DNA from: Gemmobacter lanyuensis
GTDB lineage: Bacteria > Pseudomonadota > Alphaproteobacteria > Rhodobacterales > Rhodobacteraceae
Direction of reading: 5' to 3'
Assembly (NCBI RefSeq): GCF_014652355.1
Contig: NZ_BMYQ01000013.1
Span: 50,234-114,233 of the forward strand
DNA: 64,000 nucleotides
This document shows positions 17,983-25,967 of the stretch, in pieces. The notes beneath the pieces are model-generated. The model had not been told where the DNA came from and searched no databases. It worked only from the letters and a program-made list of their open reading frames with translations. Position numbers and translations under genes: made by a program. How positions within the stretch are numbered: position 1 is the stretch's first letter; each line of letters starts with the position of its first letter.

Positions 17983-19656
17983 TTAGCTCGCCCGGGCCTG
18001 CGAGGCCGTGGGCACGTCAAATCGGGTGATATAGTTGAGGTATCCGGCGATCTCGGCCTGCCGGCGCGCCTCGGACCAGCCCAGCCGGCTGGCAAGGATA
18101 TCCGCGGCGCTTTCAAGTACCTCGCGTCCGCAAGACCCGTTCAGCCCCACCATGATCCGCCGGATCAGTACATCGGTCAGGGTGCGGCAGAATTCGTTCC
18201 GGAAGGTAAAGACCAGCTCGGCCCCAATTGCGCCGCTGTCGGGGTCAAAGACCTTGAACAGATCCGAATCCGTACGGCAAAGTTCGAGGATATCGGCAGC
18301 GCGGGCGCCATAGACCCCGACCAGCCGGTCCACGACTATGGCATCGACCGGAAAGCTCGCCTTCAGCGCCTGGGCAAATTGGGCCGGATCGGCAATGCGC
18401 GCACCGGGGAATAGCGCCTTACGCGTGGGGCAAGGCGGGGCCTTCTTGCCCAGCATGGCAAAGACCTGATCGACGGTTTCCTCGGCAAGGCTACGATAGG
18501 TGGTCAGCTTGCCCCCGATGATCGACAGGAGGCCCGGCCATTTTGGCGCGTGATCAAAGATCACATGGCTGCGCGGCACCTTCCATTCGCTTTGCGCCGG
18601 GACATAGGGCAAGGGCCGCACGCCGCTGTAGGTGTAAAGCACATCCGCCGGGGTCAAGTTCGCGCCTGGGATCAGTTGGTTCACCTCGCCCAGCAGATAG
18701 TCCATTTCCAAGGGGTCGGCCTTGGCGGTATCCGGATCGGCCTCGAATTTCTTGTCGGTGGTGCCGATCATGTAGCGATCGCCCCAAGGGATCACCAACA
18801 CCAGACGCCCATCGGCGCGGGATTCGTAATAGACTACATCCTTCGGCGCGCCGGCGAAGGGATTGACGATGAGGTGGCTGCCCTTGGCGCCGCCAATATG
18901 GCGGCGATCGCCAACATTGGCGTCACCCAGCACCATATCAACCCAAGGCCCGGCGGCATTTACCACAACCGAGGCCCGCAGGCTGTGGCGCGATCCGTCG
19001 ATCATATCGGTGAATTGCACCCCGGCCACGCGCCCTTCTTCGTGCAACAGGCCATCCACCTTGGACCAAGTGTAAACATGCGCCCCGTCGGCATGGGCCG
19101 CCAGTGTGATTTCGGTGCAAAGCCGTTCCGACCAGACGACCTGCCCGTCCATGAAGATGGCCGCGCCGCGCAGCCCGTCGGTGGAGATGCCCGGAAACCG
19201 CTTCAGCGTTTCCGACCGCGACAGGATGCGGTGGGTCACCGTGCTTTTATCAAAAGACAGGATATCATAGGCCAGCATCGCCAGACGGATCATCCAGGCG
19301 GGGCGGGCATTATGCTTGTAAAGCGGCATCATCAGCGGCACGGGCCTGACGATATGGGGCGCCAGGCGGAACAGCAGTTCGCGTTCGCGCAGCGATTCCC
19401 GCACCAGCGCGATATCGCCCTGCTCCAGATAGCGCAGCCCGCCGTGAATCAGGCGCCCCGACCAGCTTGAGGTGCCGCTGCCGATATCTTCCTTTTCCAC
19501 CAGCGCGACGCGCAGGCCCCTGGCCGCAGCGTCGCGGGCGATCCCCGCGCCGTTGCATCCGGCCCCGATCACGATCAGATCATAGACCGAATCCACGATG
19601 CCATCGCCGCGCGGGCTTTGGGTGGTCAAAGTGTGAGTGTCCTGAACCTGTTGCAT
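17983..19656 (-). CDS. FAD-dependent glycerol-3-phosphate dehydrogenase family protein (GlpD/EryB-like)
   Basis: This 557-residue flavoprotein has the N-terminal FAD motif DLIVIGAGCNGAGIARDAAARG, the GlpD signature SSWSGRLIHGGLRYLEQ, the second-part motif GDRYMIGTTDKKFEAD and a helical C-terminal cap. GlpD enzymes oxidise sn-glycerol-3-phosphate to DHAP with electrons going to quinone; EryB homologues oxidise erythritol phosphate in operons that also have an FGGY kinase and a SorC-type regulator. The same combination is present here, so a polyol phosphate is the likely substrate. The start at 19656 has GAAGG 6 nt upstream; the longer frame would run through an upstream hairpin. Confidence 0.88.
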   Translation of the reverse strand: MQQVQDTHTLTTQSPRGDGIVDSVYDLIVIGAGCNGAGIARDAAARGLRVALVEKEDIGSGTSSWSGRLIHGGLRYLEQGDIALVRESLRERELLFRLAPHIVRPVPLMMPLYKHNARPAWMIRLAMLAYDILSFDKSTVTHRILSRSETLKRFPGISTDGLRGAAIFMDGQVVWSERLCTEITLAAHADGAHVYTWSKVDGLLHEEGRVAGVQFTDMIDGSRHSLRASVVVNAAGPWVDMVLGDANVGDRRHIGGAKGSHLIVNPFAGAPKDVVYYESRADGRLVLVIPWGDRYMIGTTDKKFEADPDTAKADPLEMDYLLGEVNQLIPGANLTPADVLYTYSGVRPLPYVPAQSEWKVPRSHVIFDHAPKWPGLLSIIGGKLTTYRSLAEETVDQVFAMLGKKAPPCPTRKALFPGARIADPAQFAQALKASFPVDAIVVDRLVGVYGARAADILELCRTDSDLFKVFDPDSGAIGAELVFTFRNEFCRTLTDVLIRRIMVGLNGSCGREVLESAADILASRLGWSEARRQAEIAGYLNYITRFDVPTASQARAS

Positions 19657-19692
19657 GACTGCCTTCGTCTTGTCGCGAATGTGCGGTTTTCG

Positions 19693-19731
19693 GTTCCGGG
19701 ACGGCGGCAACCCCACCGCCGCCCCGGGAAC
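19693..19731 (-). terminator. Large intercistronic hairpin between the lipoyl-protein and GlpD-type genes
   Basis: Arms at 19693-19707 and 19716-19731 pair almost perfectly (GTTCC, CGGG and CGGCGG blocks with one bulge and one mismatch) around a short loop. It lies 25 nt after the lipoyl-protein stop. No T-run follows on the transcribed strand, so attenuation or mRNA 3'-end protection for the upstream E1/lipoyl genes is more likely than full termination. Confidence 0.5.
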
Positions 19732-19755
19732 ACCCCTCCGGGAGGAAGAGGGGGA

Positions 19756-19998
19756 TCAGGCGTCGGTCTCGATATAGGCGATGATCTCGCGCACCTTGAC
19801 CTCTTGCCCCTCGGGAACGAGGATCTCGACCAGCACGCCAGAGGCGGGGGACTCAAGCTCCTGCGTGGCCTTTTCGGCCTCGATCTCGGCCAGAGGCTCG
19901 TCTTCCTCGATGCGCTCTCCGACCTTTTTCAGCCAGCTGGTGATGGTGCCTTCGCTCATCCCCATGCCCCACTGGGGCAGCAGAACTTCAACTTTCAT
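19756..19998 (-). CDS. Stand-alone lipoyl-domain protein (biotinyl/lipoyl carrier fold)
   Basis: This 80-residue protein is a single lipoyl domain. The conserved turn is EAEKATQELESP, with Lys43 as the attachment site and the symmetry-related MGMSEGTITSWLKKVGE upstream. It would carry lipoamide between E1, E2 and E3. Normally this domain is the N-terminal part of E2; here it is a separate gene between E1-beta and the GlpD-type gene, while the E2 core is three genes further on. Glycine-cleavage H-protein is excluded by the short length and the EAEKAT rather than H-protein context. LipA encoded across the divergent promoter could supply the lipoyl group. Confidence 0.9.
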   Translation of the reverse strand: MKVEVLLPQWGMGMSEGTITSWLKKVGERIEEDEPLAEIEAEKATQELESPASGVLVEILVPEGQEVKVREIIAYIETDA

Positions 19999-20022
19999 GG
20001 GTGCAATCTCCTGTATGACGGG

Positions 20023-21021
20023 TCACTTGCCGCAGACGGTGCGGATGGCCGCGACGATCTTTTCCTTGGTGGGATAGAAGTGGCGCTCCAGCGCCGGGCT
20101 GAATGGGATCTGCATGTTCGGCGCAGTGACCCGAAGGATCGGCGCCTTCAGCCAGGGCTGCGCCTTTTCCGCGACGATGGCCGAGATTTCGGCGGCCGCG
20201 CCACAGGTGCGGTGCGCGGGTTCCGCAATGACCAGACGCCCGGTTTTCTTGACCGATTCCACGATGCTCGCACTGTCCAGCGGCACCAATGTGCGGGGAT
20301 CGATCACTTCGCAGGAGACGCCGCTTTCGGCCATCACATCCGCCGCCTGCACCGCCAGCGGCAGCGATCCGGAAATCCCCACGACCGTCACATCGCTGCC
20401 TTCGCGGCGGATACGGGCCTTGCCGAAGGGAATGTGGTATTCCTCGTCCGGAACCTCTTCCTTCTGGCCCCAGAGCGGCACGGCCTCGAAAATCAGGACC
20501 GGGTCATCACTGTCCACCGCGGACCGCATCAGCCCCTTGGCATCGGCTGCCGAGGCAGGGGCTAGGATTTTCAGACCCGGAATGGTCATGAACATGGAAT
20601 AGGGGCGGTCGGAATGGTGCGCGCCGGTGTTCAGCCCGTAGAACATGGCCGAGCGGAACACGACCGGGATCGAGCTTTGCCCGCCGAACATGTAGCGGTT
20701 CTTGGCCGCCTGGTTCACGAACTGATCCATCGCCATGTAAAGGAAGCTGGAATAGGACAGGTCCACGATGGGGCGCAGGCCGGTCATTGCCGCGCCGATC
20801 GCGGCCCCCACCATCGCCTCTTCCGAAATCGGCGTATTGCGGATCCGCATCTTGCCGAATTGCTGGACGAAATCGCCAGACTCTGCGCGCTGCTTGCTTT
20901 CGCCGGTGGTACCGTAGACGTTGGCTTCGACATCCTCGCCGATGATGATGACGCGCTTGTCGGCCTGCATGGCCTCACGCTGGGCGGCGCCGATAGCACC
21001 GATGTAGGTCATGACGCTCAA
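20023..21021 (-). CDS. 2-oxoacid/acetoin dehydrogenase E1 component, beta subunit
   Basis: This 332-residue transketolase-fold subunit has typical segments VIIIGEDVEANVYGTTG, RIRNTPISEEAMVGAAIGAAMTGLRPIVDLSYSSFLYMAMDQFVNQAAKNRYMFGG and the C-terminal VIDPRTLVPLDSASIVESVKKTGRLVIAEPAHRTCGAAAEISAIVAE. With E1-alpha it forms the ThDP active site of pyruvate-, branched-chain- or acetoin-dehydrogenase-type complexes. TTG 21021 overlaps the alpha-subunit stop and has GAGG 7 nt upstream; ATG 21012 is an alternative and lacks a close Shine-Dalgarno. The sequence style is closest to AcoB-like subunits, but substrate choice is not readable. Confidence 0.92.
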   Translation of the reverse strand: MSVMTYIGAIGAAQREAMQADKRVIIIGEDVEANVYGTTGESKQRAESGDFVQQFGKMRIRNTPISEEAMVGAAIGAAMTGLRPIVDLSYSSFLYMAMDQFVNQAAKNRYMFGGQSSIPVVFRSAMFYGLNTGAHHSDRPYSMFMTIPGLKILAPASAADAKGLMRSAVDSDDPVLIFEAVPLWGQKEEVPDEEYHIPFGKARIRREGSDVTVVGISGSLPLAVQAADVMAESGVSCEVIDPRTLVPLDSASIVESVKKTGRLVIAEPAHRTCGAAAEISAIVAEKAQPWLKAPILRVTAPNMQIPFSPALERHFYPTKEKIVAAIRTVCGK

Positions 21022-22022
21022 AGCACGTCCTCCAGTTCGTAGTGGTCGCTGTAAAGGTCGTCGTAGGCGACGCTTTCAGCCGGATCGGGGCTTTCGAGGG
21101 CGAAGGTCGCGCAATCCTCAACCTCTTGGGCGATGACGGCGTCCAGCGCGTCCATTTCCTCGACGGTGGCCCGGTTCATCTCGATCAACTCGGTGCGGAA
21201 CATCTGGATCGGATCGCGGGACAGCCATAGCTCGCGCTCGGCGGCATCGCGGTAATCGACGTTGATCCGCAGTCCTTCGGAGTGTTCGCGGAAACGGTAG
21301 GTCATCACCTCGACCAGCGTCGGGCCTTCGCCCCGGCGGGCGCGGGCCACGGCCTCTGACACGGTGTCATACACGGCCAGCACATCCTGACCGTTCTCAA
21401 CACGGACACCCGGCATCCCGAAGCCCGCCGCGCGGTCTACGATGCGGCCGCCAGTTACGGTATGGGCCGGGGTAGAAAGGGCATAGTGGTTGTTTTCGCA
21501 CAGGAAAATGATCGGCAGCTTCCAGGCCGAGGCAAGGTTCATCGATTCATAAAGCACGCCCTGATTCGCCGCCCCATCGCCGAAAAAGCAGATGGCCACA
21601 CGATCTTCGCCCAGCACCTGCGCCGACAGCCCTGCTCCGACCGCAATCGGGATCGACGACCCGGTGATCCCGGACTCCCCAAGGCTGCCCACCGCATAAT
21701 CCGCAAGATGCAGCGACCCGCCCTTGCCCTTGCAGACGCCCGTAGCCTTGCCGACGAGCTCCGCCATCAGCGGTCCGAGGGGCGAGCCCATGCCGATGGG
21801 ATGCCCGTGGCTACGGTGGTTGCCCGACATGTGATCGCCCGGACGCAGCGCCATGCAGGCCCCCACCACCTGGGCCTCTTGGCCGATGCTCGTGTGCACG
21901 GTGCCGGGGATATAGCCGCGCTTGACCATCTTCGAAGCGCGTTCGTCGAAGAGGCGGATACGCAACATGCGACGCTGCATTTCGAGCAGGGTTTCCGTCG
22001 CGAGATTGGGGCGCGATGTCAT
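21018..22022 (-). CDS. 2-oxoacid/acetoin dehydrogenase E1 component, alpha subunit (ThDP-dependent)
   Basis: The 334-residue subunit has the ThDP motif GDGAANQGVLYESMNLASAWKLPIIFLCENN and the family's GTVHTSIGQEAQVVGACMALRPGDHMSGNHRSHGHPIG. A phosphorylation-loop-like RFREHSEG region lies near the end. The start at 22022 is selected because GGAG is 6 nt upstream and the other 72 codons of the long frame run through the divergent promoter and operator. Together with the beta subunit it decarboxylates a 2-oxoacid or cleaves an acyloin and passes the acyl group to the separate lipoyl protein. It is the first gene of a 13-gene operon. Confidence 0.92.
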   Translation of the reverse strand: MTSRPNLATETLLEMQRRMLRIRLFDERASKMVKRGYIPGTVHTSIGQEAQVVGACMALRPGDHMSGNHRSHGHPIGMGSPLGPLMAELVGKATGVCKGKGGSLHLADYAVGSLGESGITGSSIPIAVGAGLSAQVLGEDRVAICFFGDGAANQGVLYESMNLASAWKLPIIFLCENNHYALSTPAHTVTGGRIVDRAAGFGMPGVRVENGQDVLAVYDTVSEAVARARRGEGPTLVEVMTYRFREHSEGLRINVDYRDAAERELWLSRDPIQMFRTELIEMNRATVEEMDALDAVIAQEVEDCATFALESPDPAESVAYDDLYSDHYELEDVL

Positions 22023-22042
22023 GGCAGCTCCGGTTGAAACTT

Positions 22043-22061
22043 TTGTGCAATTGATGAACAT
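22043..22061. promoter_or_regulatory. Candidate SorC-family operator, site A (E1-alpha operon)
   Basis: The inverted repeat TTGTGCA-ATTGA-TGAACAT is 19 bp (7+5+7), centred 30 nt upstream of the E1-alpha start. It adjoins the -10 hexamer of the promoter at 22061-22090. Its flanks on the minus strand (ACAAATGTTC...CAAAAGTTTCAA) match those of sites C and D, well beyond the palindrome. Confidence 0.65.
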
Positions 22062-22090
22062 TTGTAGCGTCTGAGGTTTTGTTCTGACAA
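22061..22090 (-). promoter_or_regulatory. Probable promoter of the 13-gene E1/polyol operon
   Basis: On the minus strand, TTGTCA (22090-22085) is followed after 18 nt by TACAAA (22066-22061). The -10 touches site A, so regulator binding would block RNA polymerase or early clearance. Transcription would start about 35 nt ahead of the E1-alpha ATG. Confidence 0.45.
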
Positions 22091-22205
22091 GCCCAGATTT
22101 GCGCCCGACCGATCTTTTTTCGCAGATCGGAATTTTTGGACGTATTTTCAGTTTGTTAGATTTTCTGTGCAGAAAAATTTGCTTGACGGCGTGGGGGTGA
22201 ATAAA

Positions 22206-22224
22206 GTGTTCAGGGTAAGAACAT
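22206..22224. promoter_or_regulatory. Candidate SorC-family operator, site B (regulator gene)
   Basis: GTGTTCA-GGGTA-AGAACAT is a 19-bp inverted repeat with the 7+5+7 geometry of sites A and C. TTGACG at 22183-22188 is a good -35 in the + direction, and site B covers where its -10 must lie, 77 nt ahead of the SorC ATG. This fits autoregulation. Confidence 0.65.
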
Positions 22225-22291
22225 GATTGTTTCTGCAAGGCCTTAGCCCTGCAGAGCGCAGCCGACCGCAGGTCGAAACCGAGGCCGTCAG

Positions 22292-23236
22292 ATGAATGAC
22301 TTTGAGAAGAGATCGAGCGAAATGGCCCGTGCGGCTTGGCTCTATTACGCCGAAGAGCTGACCCAGAGCCAAATCGCCGACAAACTGAACGTCAGCCGCA
22401 GCACCGTGATCCGCATGATCCAGCGCGCTCGTGAAATCGGGCTGGTCAAGATTTCGATCGGGGTGCCGTCCGACACGTTCGAGCTGGAACGTGATCTGGA
22501 AAATATGTTTGGATTGCGCAAGGTTAGGCTGGTCCCCGAAGCCGTGAACGACCAGATGCAGCGCCGATGGCTGGGCCAGGCCGCCGCCGAGATGCTGATC
22601 GAACTGGCGCGCGACGATTCCATCATAGCGCTCAGCTGGGGGTCCACCATGCAGGCGATGGCTGATTCGCTGCAGGGCAGCACAGCGCATAAGGGCATGA
22701 TGACCGTGGCGCTGAACGGCGGGCTGCACAACGCCAGCCGCGGCACCAACCCGCATGAGGTGGCCGAACAGGTTGGCCAGTTCTTCGGGGCGATTTCGCA
22801 TTCGCTCTACGCTCCGGTCTATGTTCGCACCGAAGCGACAGCTGCAGGGCTCTACCGCGATGCCGGCGTGCAAGAGGCGCTGAACCTTGCCCGCAAGGCA
22901 GGGCTGGTGGTCTTCAGCTTTGGCGGCATTCAGGAAAACGCCACCATGCTGAAACTGGGCTATGTCACCCCGGATGAACGGGAATTCCTGCTGCGGAACG
23001 GCGCGGTGGGAGAAATCGCGGGCCGTTGGATCGACCGTGACGGGGTTTCCGTGCGGACCCCCGCCACCATCCACCCCATCGGAATCACGCTGGAAGAGCT
23101 GAAGCGCATCCCCGAACGTCTGGCCGTGGCCGGGGGGCAGGAAAAGCTGAATGCGATTCGTGCCGGGTTGAAGGGCGGGCTGGTGACGCATTTCGTGTCG
23201 GACGAACGCACTGCGCATGAACTCTTGGGGCGCTGA
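22292..23236 (+). CDS. SorC/DeoR-type sugar-binding transcriptional regulator
   Basis: This 314-residue protein has an N-terminal HTH in LTQSQIADKLNVSRSTVIRMIQRAREIGLVKISI (about residues 22-57). A SorC effector domain follows (LERDLENMFGLRKVRLVPEA...IALSWGSTMQAMADSL...VAEQVGQFFGAISHSLYAPVYV), which in this family binds phosphosugars and controls DNA binding. EryD, LsrR and SorC are known relatives that regulate erythritol, AI-2 and sorbose genes. It is divergent from the 13-gene operon and upstream of a kinase and lipA. Four copies of one inverted repeat at nearby promoters are its likely targets. GAGG lies 8 nt before the ATG. Confidence 0.9.
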   Translation: MNDFEKRSSEMARAAWLYYAEELTQSQIADKLNVSRSTVIRMIQRAREIGLVKISIGVPSDTFELERDLENMFGLRKVRLVPEAVNDQMQRRWLGQAAAEMLIELARDDSIIALSWGSTMQAMADSLQGSTAHKGMMTVALNGGLHNASRGTNPHEVAEQVGQFFGAISHSLYAPVYVRTEATAAGLYRDAGVQEALNLARKAGLVVFSFGGIQENATMLKLGYVTPDEREFLLRNGAVGEIAGRWIDRDGVSVRTPATIHPIGITLEELKRIPERLAVAGGQEKLNAIRAGLKGGLVTHFVSDERTAHELLGR

Positions 23237-23283
23237 TCCCACAGGGGGTCACCCTGCCCGCTGACCGCCCCACCCATACTAAT

Positions 23284-23311
23284 TTGACACTTATGTTCAG
23301 TTGACGGACAT
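23284..23311 (+). promoter_or_regulatory. Promoter with SorC-family operator, site C (kinase-lipA transcript)
   Basis: TTGACA at 23284-23289 is a perfect -35. Immediately downstream ATGTTCA-GTTGA-CGGACAT (23293-23311) is a 19-bp inverted repeat that fills the spacer and -10 position. It is centred 75 nt before the kinase ATG. The flanks CACTT and TTGTTTC are also shared with site D. Confidence 0.65.
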
Positions 23312-23376
23312 TTGTTTCAGTCTTACAACTTCTCCCAAGACAGCGGCAAGCTGTCACCGCGACGGGGAGGGTTGCG

Positions 23377-24834
23377 ATGATCCTAGGAATCGATCTGGGC
23401 ACGTCGATGGTGAAGGCCACGGCCTTTTCCATCGACGGGCGTTGTCTGGGTTCGGCGGCACGCCGGACGGTGCTGAACTACCTGGGCGCAGGCCGAGTTG
23501 AACAGGATTACGAACTGCTGGTGCAATCCGTTGGCGCCGTGGTGCGCGAAGTCGTCGCCAGCACCGGACAAACCCCGATCGCCATCGGCATCACCGGCCA
23601 AAGTGACGGCCTGTGGCTGGTCGATGACAAGGGCCATGCCACGCAGGCGGCGGTGTCTTGGCTTGATGATCGGGGGAACCCCTATCTCAAGAACTGGATC
23701 GACAACGGCACCTTCGAGGCCGTTTTCCGCCGGAACGGCAATGCGATTTTCCCCGGCAGTCATGCCCCGCTGATTGCCGCAATGGCGGCCGCGGACCCGG
23801 CGGCGCTGGAGCGGGCGCATACAGTAACTTACCTCAAGGATGCGATCCTGCAACGGCTTACAGGCGTGCGCGTGACCGATGCCTCGGATGCCTCGCTGCC
23901 CTTTCTCGACACCCGCACCCGCGAATATGACCCCGAGATTTTCCGCCTGCTGGGGCTGGAGACGTATCGCCGCCTGCTCTCTCCGGTCATACCCGCACCG
24001 GGCCAAGCCTTCCCTATGACGAGGGCGGGGTCCGAATTGACCGGGTTACCCGAAGGCATCCCCGTGCATGCCGGGCCCTTTGATCTGCCCGCCTGCGCGA
24101 TTGGCGGTGGCGTGCGCAATGTGGGGGATGGTCTGATCATCGTGGGCACCACGCTCGCCTGTGAGGTGCTCGTCGATGAGGTCCGCACCGATGGCCCGCC
24201 GGTCGGGATGACACTGTGCCTGCCCGAAACCGGGCGCTGGATCCGCGCCCTGCCCGCCACGGTGGGCACGGCCTCGCTCGACTGGATTTTGGGGATCATC
24301 GGTGCCGATGCCACGGACGTCGACCGCCTGCTGGCGCAAAGCCGCCCGGGGGCAATCGGGGTGGCGGCGCTGCCCTATTTCTCGGCCACCGGGGAACGCG
24401 CGCCTTTTGTGGATGTGAATGCGCGCGGCATGCTTTCCGGTCTCAATACCTCGACCACACGGGCCGATCTGGTGCGCGCGGTCTGTGAATCGGTCGCCTA
24501 TGCCGCGCGGCACTGCATCGAAGCGGCGGGGCTGACGGGCAATCTTTACGTCTGCGGCGGGGGATCGAATTCGACCCTCTGGAGCCAGATGATCGCCGAT
24601 GCGCTGCAAATTCCGCTGCATATCTCACCCCGTCCCGAAGTGGGCGCGCGCGGCGCCTCGATGGCGGCGCTAAGGGTGATCGGTGTCGATTTCGACGCAG
24701 ATGCCTGGACACGCCCAGAGGGCGTGATCACGCCAGACAAGGCGATGGCCGCCCATTACGAACGCGGCTTCGCCTTTTACCAAGAGATGGTCGCCGCGGC
24801 GCGCCCGCTCTGGCACAGCCCCTACCGGGTGTAG
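23377..24834 (+). CDS. FGGY-family carbohydrate kinase (second copy; erythritol/xylulose kinase-like)
   Basis: This 485-residue kinase begins [18 protein letters not shown], the FGGY phosphate motif. Other family blocks are [53 protein letters not shown] and [25 protein letters not shown]. It is clearly different from the kinase at 9680-11200, so the regulon has two FGGY kinases, suggesting two substrates or two stereoisomers. GGGAGGG lies 5 nt before the ATG. It follows the SorC gene by 140 nt with its own operator-bearing promoter, and lipA follows after 28 nt. Assignment to one sugar is not possible by eye. Confidence 0.88.
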   Translation: MILGIDLGTSMVKATAFSIDGRCLGSAARRTVLNYLGAGRVEQDYELLVQSVGAVVREVVASTGQTPIAIGITGQSDGLWLVDDKGHATQAAVSWLDDRGNPYLKNWIDNGTFEAVFRRNGNAIFPGSHAPLIAAMAAADPAALERAHTVTYLKDAILQRLTGVRVTDASDASLPFLDTRTREYDPEIFRLLGLETYRRLLSPVIPAPGQAFPMTRAGSELTGLPEGIPVHAGPFDLPACAIGGGVRNVGDGLIIVGTTLACEVLVDEVRTDGPPVGMTLCLPETGRWIRALPATVGTASLDWILGIIGADATDVDRLLAQSRPGAIGVAALPYFSATGERAPFVDVNARGMLSGLNTSTTRADLVRAVCESVAYAARHCIEAAGLTGNLYVCGGGSNSTLWSQMIADALQIPLHISPRPEVGARGASMAALRVIGVDFDADAWTRPEGVITPDKAMAAHYERGFAFYQEMVAAARPLWHSPYRV

Positions 24835-24862
24835 CCATTTTCCGAACGAAGGAGCCAAGCCC

Positions 24863-25819
24863 TTGCGTGACCTGACCATTCCGTCCGAGCGCCACCCTGA
24901 AAAGGCGCATCGGCCCGATATCGAACGCCTGAAACGGCCCGATTGGATCCGCGTGCGCGCGACCCATTCCAAGGCCTTCAAGGACACGCACGACACCGTG
25001 CGCGCCCACCAGCTGGTGACAGTCTGCGAAGAGGCGGGCTGCCCCAATGTCGGCGAATGCTGGAGCCAGGGCCACGCCACCATGATGATCATGGGCGAGA
25101 TCTGCACCCGCGGCTGCACCTTCTGCAACGTGGCAACCGGCAAGCCCGATGCGCTGGACCTGTTCGAACCCGGGCGCGTGGCCGATGCGGTCGCCAAGCT
25201 TGGCCTGTCGCATGTCGTCATCACCTCGGTCGACCGGGATGATCTGCAGGATGGGGGCGCCGCGCATTTCGCCCAGACGATCCGCGCGATCCGCCACCGC
25301 ACCCCCGCAACGACGATCGAGGTTCTGACCCCCGATTTCCTGAAATGTGACGCCCGGGCGCTGGAGACGGTGGTGGCCGCGCGACCTGATGTCTTCAACC
25401 ACAATCTGGAAACCGTGCCGGGGCTTTACCCCACGGTCCGGCCCGGCGCGCGTTACTTCCATTCGCTGCGTCTGCTGCAGCGGGTGAAAGAACTGGACCC
25501 GACCATCTTCACCAAATCCGGCATCATGGTCGGTCTGGGGGAAGACCGGCAAGGGGTGGGGCAAGTCATGGATGACATGCGCGCAGCCGAGGTCGATTTC
25601 CTGACCATCGGCCAGTATCTGCAGCCGACCCCGAAGCATCACCGCATCGACCGCTACGTCACGCCCGAGGAATTTGCCGCCTATGAACGTGCGGCCTATG
25701 GCAAGGGGTTCCTGATGGTTTCTGCTTCGCCCCTGACCCGGTCGTCCTATCACGCCGGGGCGGATTTCGCGCAATTGCGCGACAACCGCCTGAAGGCACT
25801 GGGGAAAGCAGCGCGCTGA
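24863..25819 (+). CDS. lipA: Lipoyl synthase
   Basis: This 318-residue radical-SAM enzyme has both [4Fe-4S] clusters: the auxiliary cluster Cys55, Cys60 and Cys66 in [12 protein letters not shown], and the radical-SAM cluster CTRGCTFC (Cys81, Cys85, Cys88). The C-terminal LTRSSYHAG supplies the Ser ligand. It inserts two sulfurs into octanoyl groups on lipoyl domains. Start codon is TTG 24863, with AAGGAG 8 nt upstream; no ATG gives a family-like N-terminus. Its position in a kinase operon beside a lipoyl-protein operon suggests a pathway-specific copy rather than the housekeeping gene, but the genome's other lipA is outside this window. Confidence 0.95.
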   Translation: MRDLTIPSERHPEKAHRPDIERLKRPDWIRVRATHSKAFKDTHDTVRAHQLVTVCEEAGCPNVGECWSQGHATMMIMGEICTRGCTFCNVATGKPDALDLFEPGRVADAVAKLGLSHVVITSVDRDDLQDGGAAHFAQTIRAIRHRTPATTIEVLTPDFLKCDARALETVVAARPDVFNHNLETVPGLYPTVRPGARYFHSLRLLQRVKELDPTIFTKSGIMVGLGEDRQGVGQVMDDMRAAEVDFLTIGQYLQPTPKHHRIDRYVTPEEFAAYERAAYGKGFLMVSASPLTRSSYHAGADFAQLRDNRLKALGKAAR

Positions 25820-25842
25820 CGTCCTGCCCTATCGGAATGTGC

Positions 25843-25873
25843 GGCGCCGGGAGTTTTCCCTGGCGCCTTTTTC
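25843..25873 (+). terminator. Rho-independent terminator after lipA
   Basis: GGCGCCGGGA pairs with TCCCTGGCGCC (one bulge) around a GTTT loop and is followed by TTTTT. It starts 24 nt after the lipA stop. Confidence 0.85.
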
Positions 25874-25891
25874 TCTGCCCTGCAGCCGAGG

Positions 25892-25933
25892 TGCAAAAGG
25901 AAACGGCCTGCCCGGCAACCGCCGGACAAGCCG
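25892..25933 (-). terminator. Rho-independent terminator of the second sugar-ABC operon
   Basis: On the minus strand a 13-bp stem (arms 25933-25921 and 25916-25904, two G-U pairs, GGTT loop) is followed by TTTCCTTTT. It lies 35 nt after the permease stop at 25968 and faces the lipA terminator, so the two operons are insulated from each other. Confidence 0.85.
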
Positions 25934-25967
25934 CACACATATCGTCCCGGGCCGAAGGGCGACAGCG

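Noticed and set aside
21018..22022. Plain acetoin (aco) catabolic operon
   Set aside because: E1 subunits are of that general type, but aco operons have a full-length E2 and a sigma-54 activator (AcoR) and lack kinases, an aldolase and sugar importers. Acetoin itself would not need phosphorylation.
21018..22238. Longer E1-alpha frame starting at 22238
   Set aside because: The added 72 residues run through the operator and promoter of the divergent region and are not family-like; ATG 22022 has its own Shine-Dalgarno.
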